Source: a bacterium (GTDB lineage Bacteria > Myxococcota_A > Bradymonadia > UBA7976 > UBA1532). From it: 64,000 bases of DNA. Below the pieces are notes generated by a model. That model had not been told where the DNA came from. It did not search any database and was given only the letters and a program-made list of their open reading frames with translations. A program made the translations under genes and the position numbers. This document shows, one piece after another, positions 35,853-45,523 of this stretch (positions are counted from its first letter, which is position 1; every line of letters starts with the position of its first letter). Where the stretch lies: the NCBI GenBank assembly GCA_030427205.1, contig JAUHXC010000001.1:806001-870000 (forward strand). The letters are read 5' to 3'.

Positions 35853-38384
35853 ATGAAGCGGTTGTCGATGATGCTGTGCGCCCTGGCGCTGCTGAGCTGC
35901 GTGGACGATCCGGCGGTGATCGGCGAGGCCGACCTGAGCTTGTCCGACGCGGCGGTGGACCTCTTCCTGCCGCCGCCGGTCGACATGCGCTTCGACCTGG
36001 GGCAGCAGGGGGCCTTCGGCGAGCCCTGCGAAGAAGACGCCGACTGCATCTCGGGCTTCTGCGTCGAGGGCCGCGAGTTCGGCCGCATCTGCACCCGCAC
36101 CTGCGGCGAGTGCCCGCCGGGCTTCGAATGCGCGCCCATCGGCAACGCCGGCCCCGACCGCACCTTCGTCTGCCTGACCGACCAGCCCGACACCTGCAAG
36201 CCGTGCGAGACCGACCGCGAGTGCGACGACCCCGCCGACCTCTGCCTGCAGATCGGGCGCCGGACCTACTGCGGCGAGGACTGCTCGGTCGACGGCGTCT
36301 GCCCCGACGGCTACGCCTGCTTCGAATTCGAGCGCGACGACGGCCCGGTGATGCAGTGCGCGCCGGCCGACGGCGAGGGCTGCGCGCCGTGCCGCGACGG
36401 CGACGACGACGGCTACGGCGAGGGCGACGACTGCCTCGGCCCCGACTGCGACGACACCGACGACGGCACGCATCCCGGCGCCGCCGAGCGCTGCGACGGG
36501 CGGGACAACGACTGCGACTCGCGGGCCGACGAAGACGTCGCCGACCGCCCCGAAGACGGCTTCTGCCGCGCCGAGGGCATCTGCCGCGGCACCGCGCCGC
36601 TCTGCGAGGCCGGCGGCTGGAGCTGCCCCTATCCGGACGGCTACGCCGCCGACGAAGAGCGCTGCGACGGGGTCGACGAGGACTGCGACGGCGCCGTCGA
36701 CGAAGCGTGGGACCGGCAGACCGACGTCGAGCACTGCGGGCAGTGCGGCACCGTCTGCGCCTTCGCCCACGCCGAGACCCGCTGCGAGGGCGGCCGCTGC
36801 GTGATGGGCGCCTGCGACGAGGGCTGGCACGACGCCGACGGCGACGTGGGCACCGGCTGCGAATACCTCTGCGCCCCCACCCGCGAGGGCGTCGAGGCCT
36901 GCGACGCCATCGACAACGACTGCGACGGGCGCGTCGACGAAGGCCTCGACGCGCCCGAGGTCTGCGACGGCGCCGACAACGACTGCGACGGCGTCGCCGA
37001 CGAGGGCTTCGACCTGCTCGCCGACGTCGACCACTGCGGCCGCTGCGGCAATACGTGCGACCTGCCCGACGCCCGCGCCCGCTGTGAAGGCGGCCAGTGC
37101 CTGCTCGCCGGCTGCGCCGGCGGCTACGTCGACCTGGACGGGCTGGCGGCCAACGGCTGCGAATACGCCTGCCAGCCCACCCGCGAGGGCATTGAGGTGT
37201 GCGACGGGGTCGACAACGACTGCAACGGTATCGTCGACGACGGGATCGACCTGCAGAACGACGTGACCCACTGCGGCCGCTGCGGCAACCGCTGCCCGCT
37301 GCCCGCCAACCGCAACGCCGGCTGCGCGGGCGGGCAATGCTTCGTCGCCGAGTGCCTCGCCGGCTTCGTCGACGCCGACGGCGACCCCGCAAACGGCTGC
37401 GAATACGCCTGCGTGCCCCGGGGCGACGAGGCGTGCAACGGCGAAGACGACGACTGCGACGGGCGGGTCGACGAAGGCGTGCAGAACGCCTGCGGCCAGT
37501 GCGGCCCGGTGCCCGCCGAAGCCTGCAACGGCGAAGACGACGACTGCGACGGGCGGGTCGACGAGGGCGTGCTCAACGCCTGCGGGCAGTGCGGCCCGGT
37601 GCCCGCCGAGATCTGCGACGGGGTCGACAACGACTGCAACGGCACCATCGACGACGGTCGGGTCTGCGGCCCCTACGTGCAGCAGCGCTGCCGGCTCTTC
37701 GTGGGCTGGGCCGACGACCGCACCGGCCCCAACGGCGCCAGCGCGGTCTGGGATCAGTGCCCCGCGCGCGATCGCGACCTCGCCGGCCAGCAGCGCTGCA
37801 CCGGCACCCGCCGCGACGGCCGCTTCGCGCGCATTCAGACCGGCGGTGACGTCAACGGCGACGACCAGTTCGCCCCGGCCCTCATCTGCGACGACGCCGC
37901 CAACCCGGCCCTCGCCCGCTACGTGCAGACCCACTGCGCGCTGTACTGGGGCCACGCCGACCGCGAGCAGGGCCCCGACGGCAGCCCGAGCTGGGGCCCG
38001 TGCCCCGGCGTGCTCGGCGGCGACAACGGCACCCTGCGCTGCACGTCGAGCGGCTTCGACGGCAACTTCCGCGCGCTGGTGACGACGGGCGACGTCAACG
38101 ACGACGACGACTTCGGCTTCGCCTGGATCTGCCGCGACGGCGCCGATCCGGGCCGCGCGGCGGGCCTGCAGTCGGCGGTGCAGGTCTTCGTGGGCTGGGC
38201 CGACAGCGAGCGCGGCCCGCCGGACGGGTCGGCGACCTGGGGCCCGTGCCCGGCGCAGGCCAGCGGCGATCTGAACAATCAGCGCTGCACGAGCACCCGG
38301 GGCAACGGGCGCTTTCATCGCATCCGCCTGGGCGGGGATGTGAACGACGACGATCAGTTCGGCTTCGCGCTGCGCGCGCGGTGA
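35853..38384 (+). CDS. MopE-like Cys-rich repeat lipoprotein
   Basis: ATG 35853 behind GGGAGGCG. Lipoprotein signal MKRLSMMLCALALLSC, lipidated C16. Cys-rich Dickkopf-like segments (about 50-190) are followed by eight MopE-type repeats of the form CDGxDNDCDGxVDEG, which bind metal or form small disulphide loops, spaced by HCGRCGNxC motifs. The last 240 residues hold three related 70-75 residue repeats (VGWADxRTGP, QRCTxTRxxGRFxRI, GGDVNxDDQFGFAL). The product is 843 residues. Myxococcota encode many such surface proteins; MopE of Methylococcus binds copper, but that function is not implied here. Confidence 0.88.
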   Translation: MKRLSMMLCALALLSCVDDPAVIGEADLSLSDAAVDLFLPPPVDMRFDLGQQGAFGEPCEEDADCISGFCVEGREFGRICTRTCGECPPGFECAPIGNAGPDRTFVCLTDQPDTCKPCETDRECDDPADLCLQIGRRTYCGEDCSVDGVCPDGYACFEFERDDGPVMQCAPADGEGCAPCRDGDDDGYGEGDDCLGPDCDDTDDGTHPGAAERCDGRDNDCDSRADEDVADRPEDGFCRAEGICRGTAPLCEAGGWSCPYPDGYAADEERCDGVDEDCDGAVDEAWDRQTDVEHCGQCGTVCAFAHAETRCEGGRCVMGACDEGWHDADGDVGTGCEYLCAPTREGVEACDAIDNDCDGRVDEGLDAPEVCDGADNDCDGVADEGFDLLADVDHCGRCGNTCDLPDARARCEGGQCLLAGCAGGYVDLDGLAANGCEYACQPTREGIEVCDGVDNDCNGIVDDGIDLQNDVTHCGRCGNRCPLPANRNAGCAGGQCFVAECLAGFVDADGDPANGCEYACVPRGDEACNGEDDDCDGRVDEGVQNACGQCGPVPAEACNGEDDDCDGRVDEGVLNACGQCGPVPAEICDGVDNDCNGTIDDGRVCGPYVQQRCRLFVGWADDRTGPNGASAVWDQCPARDRDLAGQQRCTGTRRDGRFARIQTGGDVNGDDQFAPALICDDAANPALARYVQTHCALYWGHADREQGPDGSPSWGPCPGVLGGDNGTLRCTSSGFDGNFRALVTTGDVNDDDDFGFAWICRDGADPGRAAGLQSAVQVFVGWADSERGPPDGSATWGPCPAQASGDLNNQRCTSTRGNGRFHRIRLGGDVNDDDQFGFALRAR

Positions 38385-38501
38385 TTCGACCCGGACCGCC
38401 ACCCCGGATCAGCGAACACGCGAGCCGTCAGCCGAGCCGCCGAGCGCAGCGCGCTCGAGCTGCTTCGATGTCGGTTCGGGCAACTCACGCCCGCGCGTCG
38501 A

Positions 38502-40817
38502 TCAGGGGGTGAAGCTCTCGCGGTAGCCGACAGTGACCGTCATGCCCCGCCCGGGGCTGTAGAGCGACGAGCCGTGGATCCGGTAGCGGCTGTCGCCGAC
38601 GTTGTGCAGCTTGGCGGTCAACAGCAGCCGGTCGGTCACCTCGACGCCGCCCCACAGGTCGACCACCGCGAAGCCGGGCGTGCCGCCGGGCGGGATGCGC
38701 GCGTCGCCGACGTCGCCCGGCGAGAGGCGATCCTGGGTCGTGGCCCAGCGCAGGACGCCGCCGACGAAGAGCGTCTCTTCGCTCCACTCGGCGAGCGCGG
38801 TGCCGTTGAGCGGCGAGATGCGCGACAGCGGGATGCGGTCGTCGCCGCCGGCCCCGGGGTTGTCGCCCTCGCCGCGGGCCCAGGCCGCCGTCGCCCGCAG
38901 CTTCAGCTGCCGCAGCGGGCGCCACTCGAAGCGCGCGTCGAAGCCCATGATCTCGGCGGTGCCGTCGAGGTTGACCAGGGTCACCGGCGCCCGGTTGGCG
39001 CGGCATTCGCGGTCGACGATGCCGTCGGCGAGCGTGCAGTCGTCCCGGGCGAGCAGCGTGCGCTCGATGGCGTCGTCGATGGTCTGGCGGAAGCCGAGGA
39101 TCTCGCCGCCGAAGCGGGGCAGCTCGATCCGCAGGCCGCCCTCGAGGGTCAGCGCGCGCTCCGGGCCGAGGTCGGGGTTCTCGATCTGGTAGCCCTGGCC
39201 GGTGCTCTGGCGCGCGGTGAGGTCGTCGAGGTTCGGCGCGCGGAAGCCCTGCTCGACGTTGGCCACCAGCTTGAGCGCGCCGCCCCACTGCAGGCCGGCG
39301 TTGGCCACGACCGGGGTGTAGGTGCGGTCGAAGGCGAACGAGGCGCTGTCGGCGTCCCCCGGGCTGGTGGCGTTGATCCACGAGCCGCGCAGGCCGCCGC
39401 GCAGCCGCAGGGCGCCCCATTCGAGCACCGGCGCCATCCACGCGCCGGCCTGGCTGTAGGCCGCGCCGGCCACGTACTGGCCCCGGTCGCGGGCGCGGGT
39501 CAGCGGCGGGTCGGCGAAGCGGATCCACTTCGCCGAGTCGATCCACTCGTGGGCGCCGTCGGCCCCGTAGCGCACCGTCAGGCGCAGGTCGTCGGCCAGC
39601 GCGAGCCGCGCGGTGTGGCCGCGCAGCGTGCCGCCGAGCCCGTCGACCCCGTCCCGGCCGAGGTTGTCGGTGGTGGTGTCGATCCCGTCCCCCGGGGTGC
39701 GGTCGGGGCGGGTGAGCCGATAGCGCTGGTGCTGGCGCTGATAGCCGAAGGCCGCCGTCCAGCGGTCGAGCAGCGCCCAGCCGGGGCCCTGCTCGACCGA
39801 CCCGTAGACGTGGGTCCGAAACTGCTCCTCGTAGATCAGGCACTCGCCGGTGGCCTGCTCCGGCGGCGGGCACTGGTCGGTGCGCGGGGCGTCGTACTGG
39901 CGGTAGACATAGGCCGCGAGGTGGGCCTCGCCGTCGGGCATGAGCACCCGCAGCCGGGCGTCGGCGGTCAGCTCGTCGAAGCCGGTGCCGAGCTGGGTGC
40001 GGCCGTCGGGCTCGAAGCAGGGCACGCTGAGCGCGTCGACGCATTGCTGCTGCGGCGCCCGCCCGTCGGCCCAGGCGTTGCCGCCCGCTTCGAGCCGACC
40101 GACGGTGCGCCCGCCGACGCCGATGAGCAGCCCGACCCGCTCGCCGAGCTGCGCGTCGAGCTCGAGCCGGCCCATCTTCTCGCCGTCGGCGGTGCGGTGG
40201 CGCAGGGTGGCCTGGGGGCTGAGGCGGATGCCGTCGAAGCCGTCGTCGAGCGTCGGCACCCGGGCGTGGGTCAGGATCGCGCCGGCCAGCGCGTCGGACC
40301 CCAACTCGACGCTGGCGCTGCCCCGGACCACCTCGATGCGGTCGATGGTGTGGGCGTCGACGGTGAAGAGGTACTGGTTGGGCCCCTTGCGGAACAGCGC
40401 GTGGTTCAGCCGCAGGCCGTCGAGCAGGATCAGCACCTGCTGGCCGGTGCGCCCGCGGATATAGGGCGAGGCCTGCCCGTGCCCGGTCTGCTGCACGAAG
40501 ACGCCTGGCGAGAGCACCAGGGCGTCGGGGGTCGACTGCGGCTGCTGGCGCTCGATCTGCTGGCGCTCGACGACGTCCATCGGGCGCGAGCGGTCGATGG
40601 CGGCGTCGATGCGCCGGCCGTAGACGGTGATCGTCTCGTCGACCGGGGCCGGCGGCTTGGCGGCGGGTGCCTCGGGGGCGGGCGCGTCGGCTGACTCGGC
40701 GGGCGGCTCGGCCCCCGGCTCGGCCCGGGCGGAGCGATCCCCCGGCGCGCAGAGGGCGCAGAGGGCGCAGCACGCCATCAGGATCGGCCGGTACAGCGGG
40801 AGCATGCTGCGGACCAT
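38502..40817 (-). CDS. TonB-dependent outer-membrane receptor
   Basis: An outer-membrane gated channel for iron/haem or other nutrients. I chose ATG 40817 (MVRSMLPLYRP; ATG 40805 is also possible), giving a 771-residue precursor with signal peptide and a Pro/Ala linker. The TonB box-like stretch is DETITVYG, the plug domain is PSTPDALVLSPGVFVQQTGHGQ...PYIRGRTGQQVLILLDGLRLN...IDRIEVVRGSASVELGSDALAG, and the barrel ends in Pro after YRESFTP rather than Phe. It resembles the haemoglobin/transferrin/vitamin-B12 receptor group (BtuB/HemR-like). No TonB or ExbBD gene is nearby. Confidence 0.92.
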   Translation of the reverse strand: MVRSMLPLYRPILMACCALCALCAPGDRSARAEPGAEPPAESADAPAPEAPAAKPPAPVDETITVYGRRIDAAIDRSRPMDVVERQQIERQQPQSTPDALVLSPGVFVQQTGHGQASPYIRGRTGQQVLILLDGLRLNHALFRKGPNQYLFTVDAHTIDRIEVVRGSASVELGSDALAGAILTHARVPTLDDGFDGIRLSPQATLRHRTADGEKMGRLELDAQLGERVGLLIGVGGRTVGRLEAGGNAWADGRAPQQQCVDALSVPCFEPDGRTQLGTGFDELTADARLRVLMPDGEAHLAAYVYRQYDAPRTDQCPPPEQATGECLIYEEQFRTHVYGSVEQGPGWALLDRWTAAFGYQRQHQRYRLTRPDRTPGDGIDTTTDNLGRDGVDGLGGTLRGHTARLALADDLRLTVRYGADGAHEWIDSAKWIRFADPPLTRARDRGQYVAGAAYSQAGAWMAPVLEWGALRLRGGLRGSWINATSPGDADSASFAFDRTYTPVVANAGLQWGGALKLVANVEQGFRAPNLDDLTARQSTGQGYQIENPDLGPERALTLEGGLRIELPRFGGEILGFRQTIDDAIERTLLARDDCTLADGIVDRECRANRAPVTLVNLDGTAEIMGFDARFEWRPLRQLKLRATAAWARGEGDNPGAGGDDRIPLSRISPLNGTALAEWSEETLFVGGVLRWATTQDRLSPGDVGDARIPPGGTPGFAVVDLWGGVEVTDRLLLTAKLHNVGDSRYRIHGSSLYSPGRGMTVTVGYRESFTP

Positions 40818-40920
40818 ACCGGCTCGGGCCGGTTTGCGCCTCCTCGTGAATCCACCGATGCGCCGCGCCCGCCGCCGGGAACGTTGACCGATCCCGGCCC
40901 GGCCGTCCATCGTAGCGGCC

Positions 40921-42960
40921 GTGCAGCGCATCGGCCCCTATCGCATCATCCGCACCATCGCGCTCGGCGGCATGGGCGAGGTCTTCCTGGCGACGCTCGA
41001 GCGATCGGGCGGCTTCGAGAAGCGGGTCGCGCTCAAGTGCGTGCTGCCCCGGCTGATGGCCGACCCGCGCTTCGTCGAGCTCTTCGAGCGCGAGGCGCGC
41101 CTCGCCGCGGCGCTCAGCCACCGTCACATCGTGCAGATCTTCGACTTCGGCCAGGCCGCGGGGCGCTCGTGGCTGGCGATGGAGTACGTGCACGGGGTCG
41201 ACCTCAAGGCGGTGCTCGACGGCCTCGGCCCCGAGCCGCTGCCCCTGGGGCTGGCCATCGACATCGGCATCGCCTGCGCCCGCGGGCTGGACTACGCCCA
41301 CCGGGCCCGCGACCCGCGCGGTCGGCCGCTACACCTGGTGCACCGCGACGTCTCGCCGCAGAACGTGCTGCTGAGCTTCGAGGGCGACGTGAAGCTGGCC
41401 GACTTCGGGCTGGCCCAGGCCGTCGCCCGCGACCCGCACGAGGGCGGGCTGCAGGGCAAGTTCGCCTATATGAGCCCCGAGCAGGTGGCCGGCCGACCGC
41501 TGGACGGGCGCAGCGACCAGTTCGCGCTGGGGGTGGTGCTCTACGAGATGGTCAGCGGGCGGCGGGCCTTCTTCGCCGACGACGGGGTCGAGCAGATCCT
41601 CGACCGGGTGCGCCGAGGCGCGCCGCTGCTGCCGCTCGCCGAGGCCGCGCCCGCGCTGCCCGCGCCGGTCCGCCGGGTCATCGAGCGCACGCTGCAGGTC
41701 GAGCGCACCGACCGCTTCTCCGACGCCGGCGCCCTCGCCGAAGCCCTCGCCGACGCCGCGGCCGCCAGCGACCTGCGCCTGGGCGAGCTGCCGCTGGGGC
41801 GCTGGCTGCGTGAGCGCTTCCCCGAGCGCAGCCGCCCGCCGCTGCCCGCCGTGGAGCCCACCGCCGCCGCGGCCCGCCCGGTGACCGTGCCCGAGGTCAC
41901 CGCGGTCGCCGGCCAGCCCATCGCGCCGGTGCCCGAGCACACCGTCGACGCCGCGGCGCCGGTGGGCCTGCGGGTCGATCCGCTGGCGGCGACGCCGTCG
42001 GGTATCGGGCCGCACGAGGGCGACGACGTATCGAGCGCGGGCGAGGCCGGCGACGAACTCTCGGCGCGCTCGGCGCGGCAGACGGCCCTGCTCGCTGTGC
42101 CGCCGGATGATCCGCCCGCCCCCGGGCCTGCCGCCGCGGACGCCGAGCCGCCGCCCGACCGGCGACCGCTGTGGCTGCTCGTCTTGTTGACGCTCGCCGT
42201 CGGGGTCGGGCTGTGGTGGTCGAGCGCGCCGATCGGCCCCGATCCGGCCCTGGTCGACGATCTGGGTTCGGCCGTCGCCGACGCGGCGCCGGTCGTGTCT
42301 GCGCGAGACGCCGCGCCCGACGTCGCGCTCGCCGTAGACGCCGCGCCGGACGCCGCGCCCGACCGGGCGATCGACGCGGCGCCCGACGCGCGGCCGGTGG
42401 ACGCCCGCGCCGTGCGGCCCGACGCCCGCCCGGCCCGCGCGCGTCCGATCCGACCCCCGCGAACCGACGCGGGGCCGCGCCGCCCGCCCGACGCCGCGGC
42501 CCCGGCTCCGATGCGGCCCGCCGCGCCCGACGCCGCGCCGCGCCGCCCGCCCGACGCCGCGGCTCCGGCTCCGATGCGGCCCGCCGCGCCCGACGCCGCG
42601 CCGCCCGACGCCGCCCGACCGCCCGCCGCCCGCGGCGCGCGGGTCCGGCTCTTCAGCCCCGGCGCGCGGGTCACCGGTCCCGCCAGCCCCGACGGCTGGT
42701 GGACCGTACCGCCCACCGGCCTGCTGTTGCGGGTGGTCGACGGCCCCGGCCCGCCGGTGGTGCTGCGCGTCAAGGCCCGCGGCGGGCGCTTCGAAGCCGC
42801 CGTCGACGCCCGCCCGTGGGGTCAGGTGCTGCTCGGCGACCGCGACCTGGGCCCGACGCCGGCCGCGGCGGTGCCGCTCGAGGTCGGCCGGCAGACGCTG
42901 CGGGTCGTCGGACCCGACCGCGAGGAGACGGTGGTGCGCATCGAGGCCGCCCGGGATTGA
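40921..42960 (+). CDS. Membrane Ser/Thr protein kinase
   Basis: The GTG start at 40921 gives MQRIGPYRIIRTIALGGMGEVF, beginning right at the kinase domain (residues 5-280; VALK lysine, HRDVSPQNVLL, DFGLAQ, YMSPEQVAG). A Pro/Ala linker leads to one transmembrane helix (about 415-435, PLWLLVLLTLAVGVGLWW). The outer part is low-complexity Ala/Pro/Asp with a tandem-duplicated RRPPDAAAPAPMRPAAPDAAP unit, then a small PEGA-like beta domain to the end. Typical PknB-type myxobacterial receptor kinase. It converges on the Coq4-like gene. Confidence 0.92.
   Translation: MQRIGPYRIIRTIALGGMGEVFLATLERSGGFEKRVALKCVLPRLMADPRFVELFEREARLAAALSHRHIVQIFDFGQAAGRSWLAMEYVHGVDLKAVLDGLGPEPLPLGLAIDIGIACARGLDYAHRARDPRGRPLHLVHRDVSPQNVLLSFEGDVKLADFGLAQAVARDPHEGGLQGKFAYMSPEQVAGRPLDGRSDQFALGVVLYEMVSGRRAFFADDGVEQILDRVRRGAPLLPLAEAAPALPAPVRRVIERTLQVERTDRFSDAGALAEALADAAAASDLRLGELPLGRWLRERFPERSRPPLPAVEPTAAAARPVTVPEVTAVAGQPIAPVPEHTVDAAAPVGLRVDPLAATPSGIGPHEGDDVSSAGEAGDELSARSARQTALLAVPPDDPPAPGPAAADAEPPPDRRPLWLLVLLTLAVGVGLWWSSAPIGPDPALVDDLGSAVADAAPVVSARDAAPDVALAVDAAPDAAPDRAIDAAPDARPVDARAVRPDARPARARPIRPPRTDAGPRRPPDAAAPAPMRPAAPDAAPRRPPDAAAPAPMRPAAPDAAPPDAARPPAARGARVRLFSPGARVTGPASPDGWWTVPPTGLLLRVVDGPGPPVVLRVKARGGRFEAAVDARPWGQVLLGDRDLGPTPAAAVPLEVGRQTLRVVGPDREETVVRIEAARD
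42479..42598 (+). repeat. 60 bp tandem duplication in the kinase gene
   Basis: 42479-42538 and 42539-42598 differ by one base (gcggccccg versus gcggctccg), which is synonymous. Recent duplication in the extracellular linker coding region. Confidence 0.88.
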
Positions 42961-43618
42961 GCCGCCGCGTCAGGGGCGGACGCGCAGAGGCCGGACCCGC
43001 CGCGAACATCCAGGCGGATGCATGGGGCCGGGTGCCGCGGCGATAGGCGGCGAGCAGCCCGCGGGTGCAGGCGCGCCAGCCATCTTCCGGGCGGCTGATC
43101 AGCGGCGCTGCGAAGCCGAAGACGAAGGTGGTGCGGTTGCCGAGGGACGGGTAGCTGAAGGCGTTGAGGTGCCACTCGCCGGCCGGATCGGCCCCGTAGT
43201 CGCAGAGGACGTGCCACAGGTCGTGCTCTTCGAAGACCCGGCGGATCACCCAGCGCTCGGCGTCGCTCCAGCCGTAGCGGGTCGCGCGGGCCTCGATCTC
43301 GATGGCGTCGAGCAGGCTGTGGATCGGCGGGAGGCCGAAGCGGTCGAGGTAGCGCAGGTGGTGGCCCCCGAGGGCAGTGTCGGGCAGGCGGGCGAGGGCC
43401 TCCAGATCGTCGCGGCGGTCGAGCAGCGCCCGTCGATCGTCGGCCTCGAGCCGGCGCAGCAGACGCCGGGCCATGCCGCGCCCGGTGGCGATACAGGCCC
43501 GGGCGGCCGCGTTGACGAAGCGGGCGTCGGCGAAGCCCCAACGGACCGCGCTGTGCAGGATGTCCGCCGTATCGGTCGCCAGGTCGCGCGCCTCGCGCCA
43601 TCGCTTCATCGGCCGCAT
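42770..43618 (-). CDS. Coq4-like protein, 3' end probably frameshifted
   Basis: Chosen start ATG 43618 (MRPMKRWREARDL). The N-terminal 200 residues carry the Coq4 metal motif HDxxH-x11-E, seen as HDLWHVLCDYGADPAGEW, and the conserved NAFSYPSLGN. Coq4 proteins take part in ubiquinone synthesis, recently linked to C1 decarboxylation of the ring. The open frame runs on for another 60-70 Arg/Pro-rich residues antisense to the kinase gene, which is unlikely. In the next frame a stop occurs at 42970-42972, right after the kinase stop, so a one-base shift near 43000-43040 is suspected. No other ubiquinone gene is present. Confidence 0.65.
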   Translation of the reverse strand: MRPMKRWREARDLATDTADILHSAVRWGFADARFVNAAARACIATGRGMARRLLRRLEADDRRALLDRRDDLEALARLPDTALGGHHLRYLDRFGLPPIHSLLDAIEIEARATRYGWSDAERWVIRRVFEEHDLWHVLCDYGADPAGEWHLNAFSYPSLGNRTTFVFGFAAPLISRPEDGWRACTRGLLAAYRRGTRPHASAWMFAAGPASARPPLTRRLNPGRPRCAPPSPRGRVRRPAASAGRPRAAPPRPASGPGRGRRAAPDPTGGRRRRLRSARRGP

Positions 43619-43754
43619 CGCGTCGCCCCCGACCGTCACGCTCGCCGGCATGTTCTGCCGGCCCGCACATCGGGCGCAAGGGGGCGCCAGCGCCCGATGG
43701 AGGCGCCGCCCACCTCTTCGACGGGGCGAGAGAGCGCTGCGCCCACGCCGCGGG

Positions 43755-44099
43755 TCAGCCCTCGAGCTTCTCGACGATCAGCTCGATGAAGGCCCCTCGA
43801 TCGAGGTCGCGATAGCGGTGGGTCTCCTCGAACCACTCGACGAGCGGGTCGGCCTCTCCGGCCTTGAGCCGGCGGGGGATGGAGGGGTGCTGCGTGCAGA
43901 TCTCGACGAGGCGGCCCAGCACGCCGTCCGACGCCGGATGGCTGGGCGGGTAATGCGCCCGCAGCCACGCGAAGACGAAGTACGCCAGGGTGGGGTCGGC
44001 CTCTTCGAGCAGGTCCCGAGACCGCCACGCGGGCGTCGACCCGTTCTCGATGCCCTCGAGCATGTACATCGCCTGCCGCTTCTCGTGTTCGAAGGCCAT
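43755..44099 (-). CDS. Hypothetical protein, 114 residues
   Basis: I chose ATG 44099 (MAFEHEKRQAMYMLEGIENG); an in-frame ATG at 44135 would add a less natural leader. Soluble, helical and acidic, with conserved-looking segments DPTLAYFVFAWLRAHYPPSHPASDG and YRDLDRGAFIELIVEKLEG. Not recognised. It lies between the Coq4-like and FG-GAP genes on the same strand, with gaps near 90-135 bp, so independent expression is likely. Confidence 0.62.
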   Translation of the reverse strand: MAFEHEKRQAMYMLEGIENGSTPAWRSRDLLEEADPTLAYFVFAWLRAHYPPSHPASDGVLGRLVEICTQHPSIPRRLKAGEADPLVEWFEETHRYRDLDRGAFIELIVEKLEG

Positions 44100-44190
44100 G
44101 GCTCGTCGTATCACGAAGGGGCCGGGCCACGACATCTTCGGTTGGCCCCGCTCGCCGGCGACCGCCGCGCCTCGATCCGTCCCGCGCCGA

Positions 44191-45486
44191 TCAAGGCGCC
44201 TGCTCGATCTCGTAGACCGCCCGCTCCTGGGGGCAGGCCACCAGGATCTCCAGCGAGGCGTCGAGGTCGAGATCGGCGACCTCGACGGCGACCGGCCGCG
44301 ACGGCAGGCCGACGGTCGTCCGCTCGGCGAAGCCCGCCGCGCCGTCGTTGAACAGGGCCGTCAGCGTATGCCCGCCGCGCTCGACGTCGAACAGCGGGTC
44401 GTAATCGCCGCGGTCGGCGGTCACCACGTCGACGTCGCCGTCCTGATCGATGTCGGCCAGGGCCAGGTGCACCGGCCCGTTGCCCGTGGGCCAGTCCAGC
44501 GCCGGCGCGAAGGCGCGCCCGCCGAGGCCGCGCACGACGCTGAGCGTATCGCCGCCGAGGTACTCGCCCTCCGCGAAGGTGCCGTAGTTGACCGCCACCA
44601 GATCGAGCACGCCGTCCCCGTCCAGATCGGCCGCGTCGGCCCAGACCGGGGCGTTGCCGACCACCACGTCGACCCGGTCGGCGAAGCCGCCCTGGCCGTC
44701 GCCGAAGCGCACGGTGACGGTGTCCCGCGCGGCGTCGACCGCGCCGGTATTGGCCACCAGCGCGTCGAGGTCGCCGTCGCCGTCGATGTCGCGCAGCACG
44801 ACGCTCGCCGGCCGCACCCCCGTCGCCCACGCCGTCTCGGCGAAGTCGGCGCCGGCCGCCAGCACCGTCACGCCGCCGCCGTCCACGTCGGCCACGACCA
44901 GATCGGGCAGCCCGTCGCCGTCGACGTCGCCCGCCGCCAGCGCCGACGCGGCGGGCAGCGCGAAGACCGGACCCGGCGAGAAGCCCGCCGCGCGCTGCCA
45001 CGCGATCCACGTCCCGTCGGCGCTCAAACCGCTCGCCGCCAGGTCGAGGTCGCCGTCGCCGTCGAAGTCGCCGAACGCCACGTCGGACGCCAGCGTCGGC
45101 GCGGCCAGCGCCGTCGAGACGAGCAGCTGCCGCCGGACCGTGGTGCGCCAGACCAGCAGCGTGCCGTCCCCGCCCGCGGCGACCACGTCGGGGCGCCGGT
45201 CGCCGTCCCAGTCGACCACCCGCACCCGGTTGGCCTCGAGCCGCCCGGGCAGCGCGCGCGGCGGCTCGGGGCAGAACTCCCCCGGCGCGGCCACGCCGTC
45301 GCCGCACGTCGCGGCGGGCGGGACCTCCTCCGGCGGGATGTCGGTCTCTCGAGGCCCGCCGGCCGGATCGGGCGGGGCCGGCTCGGCGGGCCCCTCGAAG
45401 CCGGGGACCTCGACGTCGAGGGCGCCGTCGTCGCAGGCGATGGCGGCGAATACCAGACAGGTCAGCAGGGTGCGCAGGCGTCTCAT
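44191..45486 (-). CDS. FG-GAP/VCBS repeat lipoprotein
   Basis: A 431-residue lipoprotein (signal MRRLRTLLTCLVFAAIAC). After a Pro-rich linker there are about seven FG-GAP repeats with calcium-binding DxDxDGxxD loops: DWDGDRRPDVV, DFDGDGDLDLAA, DVDGDGLPDLVV, DIDGDGDLDALV, DLDGDGVLDLVA, DIDQDGDVDVVT and a degenerate DLDLDASLEILV. A seven-bladed propeller on the cell surface is expected. Ligand unknown; adhesion is the usual guess. Confidence 0.88.
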   Translation of the reverse strand: MRRLRTLLTCLVFAAIACDDGALDVEVPGFEGPAEPAPPDPAGGPRETDIPPEEVPPAATCGDGVAAPGEFCPEPPRALPGRLEANRVRVVDWDGDRRPDVVAAGGDGTLLVWRTTVRRQLLVSTALAAPTLASDVAFGDFDGDGDLDLAASGLSADGTWIAWQRAAGFSPGPVFALPAASALAAGDVDGDGLPDLVVADVDGGGVTVLAAGADFAETAWATGVRPASVVLRDIDGDGDLDALVANTGAVDAARDTVTVRFGDGQGGFADRVDVVVGNAPVWADAADLDGDGVLDLVAVNYGTFAEGEYLGGDTLSVVRGLGGRAFAPALDWPTGNGPVHLALADIDQDGDVDVVTADRGDYDPLFDVERGGHTLTALFNDGAAGFAERTTVGLPSRPVAVEVADLDLDASLEILVACPQERAVYEIEQAP

Positions 45487-45523
45487 GGCGTCACGATAGA
45501 CCCCGCGCCGACGCCGTCGCCAG

